Assembly: GCF_963583255.1 (NCBI RefSeq)
Contig: NC_084819.1
Coordinates: 3,355,501-3,419,500, forward strand
From: Pyrus communis
Lineage: Eukaryota; Streptophyta; Magnoliopsida; Rosales; Rosaceae
DNA: 64,000 nt
Direction of reading: 5' to 3'
Position numbers and translations under genes: made by a program. Below, one piece after another: positions 12,514 through 23,560 of this stretch (its first letter is position 1; each line of letters begins with the position of its first letter). The notes beneath the pieces are model-generated. The model had not been told where the DNA came from and did no database searches. It worked only from the letters and a program-made list of their open reading frames with translations.

Positions 12514-12929
12514 GTCTACCGGCGATTAGTTGTTCTTATTCATTAACTTAGCTTGAGCCAACGCAAATATGGCATTGAAGCTGAACTTGAGCTTGATTCA
12601 ACTAATTTACATTTTATTTATTTATTTAGAAAATATATATTTACACAGGTGGGTGGCGGAATAAATTGATTTCAAAATCACCATTTGCGAAATACGAACC
12701 TAACTATTTATTAATGAAGAGGTATACTACTAAGCCGTTGTAGGGCAGTTTGGATTGATGTGCCTTTTAAAAATTAAAAAAAAAAACCCCATTTTGCTTT
12801 AAGAATAATCAGTTGCAAAATAAGCAATTGAGCATTTGATAAACTATATTTTTAAAAGTGACGTGAGTATGAAAAACAATGTAAAAACGTTTGGTAAATA
12901 TATATAAGTTTGTATATGATAAAAAAAAT

Positions 12930-13410
12930 GGACATGTAGTGATGGTGGTGGTGACAATAAGCGGTGGCAAAGACAATGATGGTTTTGACATCGACAATGG
13001 TGGGGGCAGAGTCGTAGTGACACTGGTAGGGTGTGGTGTTTGGGGGTGTAAGCGAAAGTGGTGATCCCCACGGTTGTGTAAGGTTGGTGATTGCAGTTAT
13101 AGGTGGTAGCAGCTATAGCGGTGAGCACAACATTGGTGATGGCAACGACAATGGTAAGGCTGTGATGGTGGTGCCAATAGTTGGGTGTGATGGTTGTGGT
13201 GCAGAGATAACAACAATGGTGGTAGGGAAGCAACGACGGTGGTGGCAATGGTAGCGATTGTGGTTGTGGTGACAACAATGCGGTGGTGTTGCGGTTGTAG
13301 TGGTAGTGGTGGTGTTTGTGATTGTTGTGTTCGTGGCAATGGTGGTGAAAATGGAGGTAGTGGTGTAAGATTAGTGGTTGTAGTGAAATGTGGTGACAAT
13401 CACTTTGTTA
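12930..13410 (+). repeat. Degenerate GTG/GGT-rich array
   Basis: About 480 bp built from imperfect GGTGGTGGC-like steps, giving Val/Gly-rich or His/Thr-rich ORFs in several frames that are not real genes. Just outside it, ACGTTTGGTAAA (about 12887) and its inverse TTTACCAAACGT (about 13605) sit in opposite orientation, so the array may be the filling of a non-autonomous element. Related arrays occur at 30700-30905 and, inverted, at 55463-55915. Confidence 0.7.
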
Positions 13411-13653
13411 CCATAGAGATAAAATGTGTATAAAAGAATAAATAATGTCATTGTTAAACCAATGATGGTATTACAAGAATTTAAAATATTCATCATACGC
13501 TCAACTCTACTTTTTATGGAAGCAGTTTTTAAAAGTAACCTACAAACATCTTTTTACAAGTTATTGTCCAAAGGCCATTATTTCTATAATAAGTGAAATA
13601 TTTAATTTTACCAAACGTTTTTTTATTAATTAACTATAATGCAAATTAGGCTT

Positions 13654-13974
13654 ATTAATTGAATAAATGATCCTCGTGGTTACATGGTATTCGGAAAATA
13701 GTTCTTGTGGTAAAAAAATTTAAACTTAAACTCTTGTAGTGAAATTTGTTAAAATTTATGCCCAAAATTAAAGTTTCTGTCATTTCTCTAATAATAGCCT
13801 CAAGTGAGAGGCTAATATGCAAGGCTCACTTGTGGACAATTAATGGAGAAATGACAGAAGCTTTGATTTTTAACATAAATCATAACAAACTTCAACATAG
13901 GAGTTTAAATCTGAATTTTTTTACTATATGAACTATTTTTCGATTACTTTGCGACAATGAGGATCATTTGCCCG
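13654..13974. mobile_element. Fold-back element with ~140-bp inverted repeats
   Basis: The left arm (AAATGATCCTCGTGG ... TTTCTGTCATTTCTC) is matched in reverse by the right arm (AAATGATCCTCATTG ... TTCTGTCATTTCTCC). Almost the whole element is palindromic around about 13815. Flanking ATTAGGCTT (13645-13653) and ATTAGACCT (13975-13983) agree at 7 of 9 positions and may be an eroded 9-bp target duplication, which would make it a MULE-type MITE. Confidence 0.65.
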
Positions 13975-14150
13975 ATTAGACCTTGCATTTTTTTTATGGT
14001 TTTAGTGGGGTCCAAGGACTGACCTTGGCCTCGCACGTGTTAGAAATCCAAGTTTAGGTTAGGGCAAATGGGTGTGGGGGTTTGTTGTACTTTGAATGTG
14101 CGCATTCCAATCTAAATCATATCTTGCAATTACATGTCAAGCACTCGATC

Positions 14151-14232
14151 TCTCCCTCTCTCTCTTTGCGGCCCTGACTGAGTTTCCCTCTTCACTTCCG
14201 ACGTCCTTCGATCTCTCTCTCTCTCTCTCTCA
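14151..14232 (+). promoter_or_regulatory. CT-rich leader of the PTBP3-like gene
   Basis: Repeated CTCTCT runs just upstream of a splice-donor-like CAGGCAAGT, as in many plant 5' leaders. If that donor is used it is a GC-AG intron (14234-14729); a GT donor elsewhere is equally possible. A CU-rich leader could be bound by PTB itself, which is speculation. Confidence 0.4.
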
Positions 14233-14740
14233 GGCAAGTCCCTTTCCTCCGTCTTACCTTTCATTGTCGATGTCGTTTTAAGCATATGAAGGTGCGTTTG
14301 GTTGTAGAGAAATAGGCAGGGAAAATCTTAATCCGGTAACTGGGATCTAATACGTCACTGGACGTGTTTGATTCTTCAGCTATTATTTTCCTTCCGTTGC
14401 TTTCTCGGCAACCAAACAGGTCTTTAGGCTTTGAGTTCTTATCAATTTTGTCAGCTCAGTTTACCCTTTTCGTTTACTGTTTTGCCCTCTGAAAAAAAAA
14501 AAAAAAAGAAGCTTAATTTGGTATTCTAATTAATTTTTTGAAGAAAAGCTCATTAATTTTTTGTATTTTGAAGGGAATTATTGTTGTTTGAAGCCATTTT
14601 TATCTGGTTAATTTGGGGTTGTCACTGAACTTAAGAATTTGCATTGCTATTACACAGCTATGGTGTATTTGGTGTTGTTTGAAATTGGGTTGTGCCTGAA
14701 AAGGCTAATGTGTGGTTGGGTTGTTGCAGGGTTTTCCACG

Positions 14741-17700
14741 ATGACAGAACCTTCTAAAGTCATTCATGTTCGAAACGTGGGGCATGAAATTTCTGAAGTA
14801 TGCTTCTGCCCTTCACTGTGTCTCTGCAAATGCCGAGATTCAGCGGATTTAAAATTTTAGATATGTTTTTATGGCTTTCCAAAAAATTGTATGATTGACA
14901 ATGTACTTTAATTGGGTTGAATTCATGGTCTCCTAAAACTAGAAGCATAGAGTCTTATACTGATGAGTTTAGTGCTTCTTGGACAATCAAGAAGAAAATT
15001 ATGCTTAATTGACTTTCACTATATCTAAAGGAAATGAGATTAATACACTTTATGGAAAAGGTAAGAAAATTTCAGGAATTGAGGATAATCTTTTGTTTAT
15101 ACATTTTTCAGCGTTGTGTGAGTCAATTGGCTGTAAGTTTATAGTATGTTTACCTTGCATAAGTTTGAGAAGAAAAGGTGTACCATGGTATCGGAACTGA
15201 AGCAATGCATTAAGTGTGAATGTTTTATAAGTAAGGAGGAGATTTTTAAATGGAATTGAGGAAACTGCAAATCTAAATGTGAAGAGAATGGTTTGATACG
15301 ATGAATAATGAGAATTAGTGCTGATTTTGGAGGGAAGTGCCTTTCTCTTTAAAGGAGTTTAATTCTTTAATTTGTTACATATAAGTATAACGTGGTAGAA
15401 TCATCTTGAGCTTATTATGCTTTTATTTCTTTTAACTATTTCTGATGAATCTTATGTTGTTCTACTAGAATGATTTGCTTCAGCTATTTCAGCCATTTGG
15501 AGTCATAACTAAGCTTGTGATGCTTCGTGCAAAAAATCAGGTTTTTTAAATTCTCATTACAATATGGTAGAACCCTAGAGATAGAGGGTTTATGTTGTCT
15601 ATTTCATGTGTCATGTGCAGGCTCTTATCCAAATGCAAGATACTGCTGCTGCAGTCAGTGCACTGCAGTTCTATGCAAATGTTCAGCCTGCCATAAGGTA
15701 AAAAGATGGTGCCCCACCCACCCACCACCCCCCCCCCCCCCCCCCAAAAAAAAAATAATTTTGAAACCTCTATTGAGCACGCTCTATATATTGTGATTTG
15801 CATAGTAATTTAAGTAACAATTTGTTACATTTTAATCTCAGTTTATACTTTCTATGATACTAGGGGAAGGAATGTATATGTCCAATTCTCCTCACATCAA
15901 GAACTGACAACAATGTACCAGAATGCTCAAGGACGAGGAGATGAGGTTGGTACCTTGTAGGCCAGATACTTCTATAAAAAGTGTTATCCAGTAATAAACA
16001 TTAGAATGAATCACCTTCTGGTATGTTAGTACTTTTTACTGTGTCGTTAGTAGAGCTGAAGTGGCATGTGGTGAAGATGTAGACATATTGGTCTGATATT
16101 TTTCCGATGGAGGTTGAAATGTCACATGGGGAAGTGGACGTCTATGCTTTATAAATAAATAAAAAAAACCCCTTTATATTGGTTCAAAAGAAAAAGGTCC
16201 ATATAGTTTTTTATGACGTATTAAGGCCATAGACCGCACTAGTTTTAACTTTCTTATGTATTAAAGCCATAAACCATATAAATATCCATATAATTTCCAC
16301 AATTTCTTTATAATATTGTACTTTCACTATAATTTTAGTTCTACGGGTGCAAATGATTAGTGTTATATTTACCTAGGCAACAGTAAAATGTATCATGTTT
16401 AAAAATCTATTATTCAGAGAACTTATGTAATTATGTATGTTATAAGGTCATATTTCCCGCCTCACACATTGTTTTCTTCACCTGACATGTTATATATTCT
16501 CATGTATGTAAACGTTATGTTTTTAACCTTTTTTAAAGAGAGCATTTATTAGTTTATTATGAGTGAGTTGGGGAAGCATAGTTCTGCTTGGCCTCTAATG
16601 GTTTATCATAAATTGATGGGTAAGTTACCAGTGACTTTTTGAAGAAAAACAAAACATGTGCAGGTCATGTGCTACCAAAATTTGCTCTTTAGGATCCTAT
16701 GGCAGAATGCAGATGTCATAAAGGCTTTGCAATTCGTACCAAAAGAAGTCCCTTTGCAACGAGTAGTAGCACCCCTTCTGTGTTTCTTTTATTTTTTACA
16801 AACGAAGTACCAAAAGAAGGCCCATCAGTTGCATTTTGTTCTTTTTCTGGAGGTCACTTCTGTGTTATAAACAAAGTATAAAGCATTTCATGTCAAATCG
16901 ATTTTTAAATGTGGTCAAGGGACATTCAGTATAAATTACATAATAAGTGATAGGATTAGCATATTCCTGAAGCTTAACATCTTTTGTCTTTTGTGATGTA
17001 ATGCCCAATGCCTCATCTGCGTACTTGTCTTAGAAGAGCCAGATCAAATGCAGATAGGTTATTGGATCGATTGCGTGGTAGCCTGAATAAAAGGAGTTTC
17101 TTTTTCGTTCCTCCCTCTTTAATATGTCTTAACAAGGCCTTCTAATAGAGTATTGTCAACCTTTTAAATATATTTTTCTGTTACCATAGTTTGAGATTAT
17201 AATCAATCTCTGATAGTCCAGTTTGATTGGATGAATACTATTCAAATTTTTAGAAGATCTCCCAATACTTGTTGACAGGGTTCAGGATTCAACAATGAAC
17301 ATAAATAGTATAGATTACACAAATCAAGCCTGTTCCAAATTTCTTCACGGGCACCTATATTCGTATCTTAGATCCTTTCATATTTCTTTTCATATTTTAC
17401 ATGCTTTCCATCCTTTTATAGTTGGGTATTAATTTTATTATCACTTTACATGTCTCTTTCTCTATCTGTACTTCTCTATTTATTCTCCTCTCTCCTCTGT
17501 CTCTATGCTGTTCTGCTGTCGGACACTATCTGGATGCACAGCCAAACCGAATTCTGTTAGTTACAGTTCATCACATGCTATATCCTATTACAGTGGAAGT
17601 CCTGCATCAAGTGTTTGTTCCTCATGGTTTTGTTGAGAAGATCGTCACTTTTCAGAAGTCAGCTGGTCAGCTTCTACAAGTTTTCTCCCTCTTTGTATCT

Positions 17701-20700
17701 CAGTCTATGCCTCTTTTATTTTAGACTACAACTCTCAAGTTGACTCTTGATCCGAAGCTGGATGCATATGTGCTTGTTTCTATAAGAGTGATCATATTCG
17801 CTTTAATTAATTATCAGTGTTTCAGTAGCTATAAAAAAACTTATTTTTATATTTTCATTTTGTAGAATGATTCTGTTTGCAAACCTTATGCCTTTTAATT
17901 GAAAAAAAAGGACTTACTGACAAACAGTGCATGGATGCTTTATTTGTTGTAATGTATTTTCCATCCTGTTTGTGCAACCATGTAGGTTTTCAGGCCCTAA
18001 TTCAGTATCAATCCCGCCAGAGTGCTGTTGCAGCTAGAACAGCCCTGCAGGTATTCTTCAAACATCCATATTGCTTTGCAGCTTGGACGGAGACTTTGTT
18101 TGACGTCTGCATCCTAGTTCTGTTAATTGTTGAGCGTTGGTTAACACATCTCCTCTTTACAGGGACGTAATATTTATGATGGTTGTTGTCAACTAGACAT
18201 TCAGTTCTCAAAGTAGGTTTCAAACCTTTTATCATTTGTGGATTCCATTCATATGCTTGGATTGGTCATATTTCTTTCTCATTGTCTACTGATAATGTTA
18301 ATTTGTTCATTATTCTCATCATAATCCAGCCTTGATGAATTACAAGTGAACTACAATAATGAGCGTTCAAGGTTTGTTGGAATCTGATGGACTTAGTTTT
18401 ATCTTCTTTATCTTTTTGACGTTTTCCTGCTGTTAGTGCTGAATCATTTTTTTTTTCTTTCATCCCTTGCCTAGGGATTTCACAAATCCCAATTTGCCTT
18501 CAGAACAGAAAGGAAGATCTCCACAAGTGTGTTCCACTGCATTTTGTTGTTTATTTCAAATTCATGTGTTATATCCTCTCTAGTTACCTAACCCTTTGTC
18601 TTATATTTCTGTTCACTTTGTGCTACAGTCTGGATATGGTGATGCAGGAGGCATGTATGGCCTTCAAGGTACTGGAGCCAGGGCAGGTGCTTTATTTCTC
18701 CGGTTTTTTTTTTATTGCAGCAATCTTGTGATCTACAATAATTTATTAATATCTATGTTCATTTTCGTGTTTCAGTTGGATTTCCGCAGGTGGGTATTGT
18801 TCAGACTGTCTTGGATGTGTATGAGATAACCCGGAGCTGAGGATATTACCTGCAATTTTGTGGAAAATATTTAGGATGTCTAGTGGATGACTTTTTCCTT
18901 GTTTTTTGATTCTTTGTGAAATTGACCGCATGGTTTCTGGAACTCCACCGTACTTGTGTGTCAGCTCATGCTTGTTTCATTTGAAATGTGCCTACTGCTG
19001 TTGGGGATCTCCTACAGTTTGTTTTGGTAGTGAGTGGGGGGAAGTTGTGTCATTTGAGATATTACACTGTTTGGGGGTATAAGATAAGATGTCTGCTGAT
19101 ATCTTTGCATGGCCAGCCTCTGAAAAACGAAAAAAAATCTTTGGATCGCCTTGGCCTACTTTGGTCCTTATAAAGAGGATTGTAACCAAGGTTTCTGTAT
19201 ATTTATGGTTTCTGAACTAGTAGTGAGGAACACTAGGACTGTTTAAAGCAAGGAGCCTCCCAATATCTTGAGGCTCATTAATTCCAATTAAAATGGTTCC
19301 CACCTTTTAAGTTGGAAATGTATGTTTTCACACCCCATTTTCTCCCCCTACACGGTTCTCTCTTTTTCTGGCCTTTGGATTGAATAAATCAAAGGAAAAT
19401 AAATGGTCAGAATTTTACAGGGGCATGCAGAAATAGGAAAGGGGTGTGTCGATTTCATTTCCCAATTGTATCTCTGTTTATATTCATACTATAATGCAAA
19501 CTATAAGTAACTAACCACTTTTCCCCTTAAATCTAGATGCCTAATGCGGCTGCAATTGCAGCAGCCTTCGGTGGAGGTTTGCCTCCTGGTATAAGTGGAA
19601 CCAACGACAGGTGTACAGTCCTTGTCTCCAATCTGAATCCTGATGTAAGTCATGCTACTACTACTCTTCCTTCTTTCTCTTATGTTCTTTATTCTTGACA
19701 TGTTGGCACTTTTTATTTCAGAAAATAGATGAGGACAAGCTTTTTAATCTGTTTTCCATCTATGGAAACATTGTGAGAATTAAACTTCTTCGGAACAAGA
19801 CAGACCATGCCCTTGTCCAGATGGGTGATGGCTTCCAGGCTGAACTGGCAGTACACTTTCTAAAGGTGTGGTTGTTTAAACTTCTCTTATTTATTGTAGG
19901 ATACAGTGTGTTTATACCTAGGGGTCAACCTCATTATGGAATTATAGTATTTTTCGATGAGTGATGCAAGTTTAACTGTCTGGGGATCTTTTGTTTTGGT
20001 CATGTGGCTTGTAAAGAGCTTTGACAAGAGATGCGTGGCATCTGTTTGTTGGTTTTCAGGTCTGAAAGTAGGTTTAACATTATTGATTATTACTACAATT
20101 ATTATAATTATGTTTGGATAGTTGTACACGACCCATATATTCTCGATGATATCATAACTGTTCTTGATGATTTACCAAGTCACTGAAAGCTTGGCGTAGA
20201 AGTTGAATAATGCAGTCTTTGGTGCCACTCAACTTTGGTTTTGAGTAGTCTGGCAGAGTTTTCGTTATTGGTTTTTTTTTTTTTTGGTAACTAAAGGTAG
20301 AGAAGAAAAGGAGGGAATACTGACATTTGACACTAGGGATGATAGTAGGGAGAAGAATATTTACCTGCAATGATTCACACGACAAAAACAAACAACAAAA
20401 GCCAAAAACAATGTTAAATGGACGTTTTCCCCGTCAGTTAAAGTTTTATATATTCTTTTCTCATTTCTTCTTCACATTCTAACATCTATTCTCCGATACA
20501 CTTTTCCTCTTCACACATTTCTTATAGTGAGAAAAGTTGTCCTTCTGGTACCAATGCAAATTCATACCTGTGATGCAGGGTGCACTACTGTTTGGGAAGC
20601 GATTGGAGGTCAACTTCTCAAAGCATCCAAATATAACGCAAGGTGCTGACACACATGAATATGTGAACTCAAATCTCAACCGCTTCAACCGTAATGCAGC

Positions 20701-20968
20701 AAAGAACTACCGCTATTGCTGCTCCCCAACAAAGATGATCCACTTGTCTTCTCTTCCCCAGGAAGTCACTGAAGAGGAGATTGTGAGCCACCTAGAGGAA
20801 ATTGGGACCATTGTCAGCACAAAGCTCTTTGAGATGAATGGAAAGAAGCAGGCCTTGGTTATGTTTGAAACCGAGGAGCAGGCCACTGAAGCACTTGTGT
20901 GCAAGCATGCTACTTCCATCGGTGGGTCAATAATTCGAATCTCCTTCTCGCAGCTACAGGCAATATGA
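14741..20968 (+). CDS. PTBP3: Polypyrimidine tract-binding protein homolog 3 (four RRMs)
   Basis: Fourteen coding exons join in phase to 444 residues: 14741-14797, 15469-15540, 15621-15697, 15864-15945, 17542-17665, 17986-18050, 18163-18212, 18330-18371, 18475-18526, 18629-18686, 18776-18789, 19537-19644, 19722-19865, 20579-20968. RRM1 is near residues 7-85 (VIHVRNVGHEI), RRM2 97-190 (RILLVTVHHML), RRM3 255-330 (CTVLVSNLNPD) and RRM4 366-444 (KMIHLSSLPQEV). The RNP motifs are weak, as is normal for PTB. Between RRM2 and RRM3 is a Gly/Ala-rich linker. PTB proteins bind CU-rich RNA and steer alternative splicing in the nucleus. The length and layout match the Arabidopsis PTB3 class (about 430 aa), not the two-or-three-RRM PTB1/2 class. 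One exon is only 14 nt. A CT-rich leader lies at 14151-14232 with a probable leader intron ending at 14729. It lies head-to-tail with RPL3. Confidence 0.95.
15728..15755. repeat. Poly-C/poly-A tract in PTBP3 intron
   Basis: A C homopolymer of roughly 19 bases followed by an A-run. Its length is likely to vary between individuals or sequencing runs. Confidence 0.8.
15946..17541 (+). other. Long PTBP3 intron 5, no exon confirmed
   Basis: A 1.6-kb intron. An open stretch at 16658-16870 begins near a GTGCAG acceptor and could be tested as a cassette exon, but no family match or clear donor was seen. Confidence 0.4.
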
Positions 20969-21424
20969 TAACTTAATTGTTTCAGAAATAACAGGGATGA
21001 GGATTATAAAGCATAACAGGGTTGAGGCTTCATAAATGGGAAATATTTGTGGAGCTGAAGCTGTTATTTGCTGTTGCTTTTGTTTGTAATGGTGTTTTCG
21101 AATTGCGATTGTGTTGGAGTATCCTGCTTCTTGATCATTTATGGTCTTGGTTATCTCCGGTGTTTGTATCAAATCATTTATTAGGTTCTTTACGTCTTGG
21201 AGTTAGCTTTCGTTTCTTAGAGATGCCAAAAAATTTTAAGCATAGGAAAAGGGAAAGTTTTACCTTTTTTCAATTTTTAACTTTTTAGAAGAGGGATTTC
21301 TTATGTGTGCATCTCTAGTAATTCGGGTTAATTAGGTCATCTCTTGTATTCTCAATCCATAGCCATTTATGTTCCACTCAATTCCTTGATGTGCTACTCT
21401 TGTATGTTCACCTTCTTCCTCCTC

Positions 21425-21561
21425 CTCTCTCTCTCTCTCTCTCTCTCTCTGTGACATTGACTGTAAATTTTATGTATGATTCTTCCTCTCCTCTCTCCCT
21501 CTCTGTGACATTGACAAAGTGTAAATTTTATGTATGATGATTCTTCTTTCCTTCTCACCTC

Positions 21562-21594
<33 letters not shown>

Positions 21595-21715
21595 TGTGAC
21601 ATTGACAAAGTGTAAATTTTATGTTCGATTCTTCCTCTTTCCCCCCTTCCTCTCCTCTCGCGTCTCTCCCTCTCTGACAAATGGTTTGAAAATTGTATGT
21701 ATGAATCTGCCTCTT

Positions 21716-21780
<65 letters not shown>

Positions 21781-21800
21781 GATTGACAAAGTGAAAATTG
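21425..21800 (+). repeat. Compound CT minisatellite, about five units
   Basis: Units of roughly 50-105 bp, each a (CT)n run followed by a core like GTGACATTGACAAAGTG then TAAATTTTATGTATGATTC. Cores start near 21451, 21508, 21596, 21678 and 21782. The last CT run (about 21716-21768) passes into (CA)n. It lies just downstream of the PTBP3-like gene. Confidence 0.8.
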
Positions 21801-21859
21801 TATGTATGATTCTTCTTCCACTTGGTCCGCCCTCTCTCCCCCTCCTTTTGGTTTAAGTT

Positions 21860-22856
21860 GCAATGTCTTAACCATAAGTTGCAATGTCTTCACCCCTAGA
21901 GAAAGCGCCACTTTAGTGTGACATGCTATGGTCTCAACGCGTTTATGAGTTACTGGACACTGGTAGCATCTGACATTGGGAAAAATACGTCTAGTTTAGG
22001 TGCCTGGTGCGTGATAAGGCACTCGGTTTGATTAGTGCGTTATATGGACAGGGAATACAATTTCTTTACAGAACACTTTTGCCTTTTAGATTTAGTAAGA
22101 ATCGAATTGTTAATGGCACAGTCATTTGTAACTTTCAAATTGTTTTGTGTGCATCGCTTAATATCGATTAACTTGACAGAAGCCGAACTGTCACCCGGTA
22201 CAACCCATAGAGGTGCAAAATGCAATTGACCTCTTCTAATGAGATACTCCGTAAACCAGTGTGGTCAAAACAGCTAAAGGTCCAAAAGCTAAAAAAGGGT
22301 ATGATTTGTTCAAAAACTCATCTCCAACCAATGGTTAGGCTATAATTCTATGGGGCCCACTAGACTATTATTTGGCCGAAGAGAAGTTAGGCTGACCAAA
22401 TGTAGCTCCCCTCTTAGTCCTTTTTTAGTTCAAAGAAGTTTTACATGGTTAGTGCTTGTGATGAAGCGGAATAGAGTTTTCAAAGTTATAATCTTGAGCA
22501 TGAAAATGTGAAGAAGATCATAGCAAAAGTTAGACATGTATTATTTCCAAATCAAGGTTGATGGAGGCAATCAAGACTTAGAAGATTGTAGGGGTCAAGC
22601 TTCTCAGTTGTAATCATTGATTCAAATTCAACAACTAGATTTAAAAATATGAATGTGGCCTGACACATACATTTAAAAATAGTTGTTTGCAGAGCTATAA
22701 TTATAGACGAGGCTATGTATAGTCCCTTCGATTGGAGATGACTTAATATCTTCAAAAACTAGATCGGCACAAGGAATGACCATCAAAGAAAACACAACCC
22801 AAATCCAATTGGCCAAGAGGATGGTTCTTGTGGAAACTAGAGTAACTACTATAGAA
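21860..22856. other. Intergenic, nothing recognised
   Basis: About 1 kb with short ORFs only; none resembles a known protein. No RNA gene seen. Confidence 0.4.
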
Positions 22857-23077
22857 CTTGTTTGGATGTAAAATGACTGAAAACGCTTTTAATGAAAATA
22901 TTTTTGGAACCAATCCTTGGTAAAAATGCAAGTAAATCCTGGAAAAGCATTTAAAGTGCTTCCTGGAAAAAGCACATAACTGGTGCTTCTTGCAGAAAGT
23001 ACTTCAAGTGCTTTTGGAACAAAAGAACATTCGCTAAAAGCATTTTCAATCATTTTAAAAGTACATCCAAACGAGTC
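22857..23077. mobile_element. hAT-like MITE, family 1
   Basis: Ends CTTGTTTGGATGTAAAATGA and the inverse TCATTTTAAAAGTACATCCA then AACGAG form imperfect terminal inverted repeats. The interior has the AGTGCTTCCTGGAAAAAGCA type palindromic core. A sister copy with the same core lies at 31202-31394. Target duplication not resolved. Confidence 0.6.
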
Positions 23078-23560
23078 AATAGTGGAACCTCATTCAACCA
23101 CAAGTTTACGAGACAAACTACGAACACAGGCAAACACGGGCCCCTTCGGTTGGAAGGGCAGCGTGCCATTGACACCGAACTTGAACTCCGATCGTTATCA
23201 TCTAACGATTGTTTAGGGCAAACAAAACGAACCTGCTACGTTTGTACACATGGAAAAAGTCAGCAGATTGAAAAGCCAATTCTAGACCAGTGTTCCTTCA
23301 GCATTGGTTTAATTACTAAAACATGGAAGTCATTGTAGCATTGCATTAGTTAGTACAATACGAATGGGATCATTTCTGTTCGACGAACAAACGGAATAAA
23401 ACAAAACTTTAGGGAATTGTAGAGAGTGCAGAGGGCAACTTGTACCAAACCGGAGCTTACAAAGAGAGCATACTACGACAAATCCCCCACTCAGGTTGCT
23501 TGCTAGTAAAGCATCGACACAGCACATCAGTGTAATTGCCAATTGAACTCAGTCCGCCGA
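23078..23560. other. 3' flank of the NOP2 gene
   Basis: Probably contains the 3' UTR of the minus-strand NOP2 gene near 23561. No separate gene seen. Confidence 0.4.

Noticed and set aside
12844..13399. Long His/Thr/Pro-rich and Gly/Val-rich ORFs
   Set aside because: Open in several frames at once because of the GTG-rich array; no start context, domain or splice logic.
16658..16870. Cassette exon in PTB intron 5
   Set aside because: An acceptor-like GTGCAG is present, but there is no convincing donor and no similarity to PTB proteins.
21470..21856. Arg/Glu-rich and Ser/Leu-rich ORFs
   Set aside because: Dipeptide repeats produced by CT/GA microsatellites.
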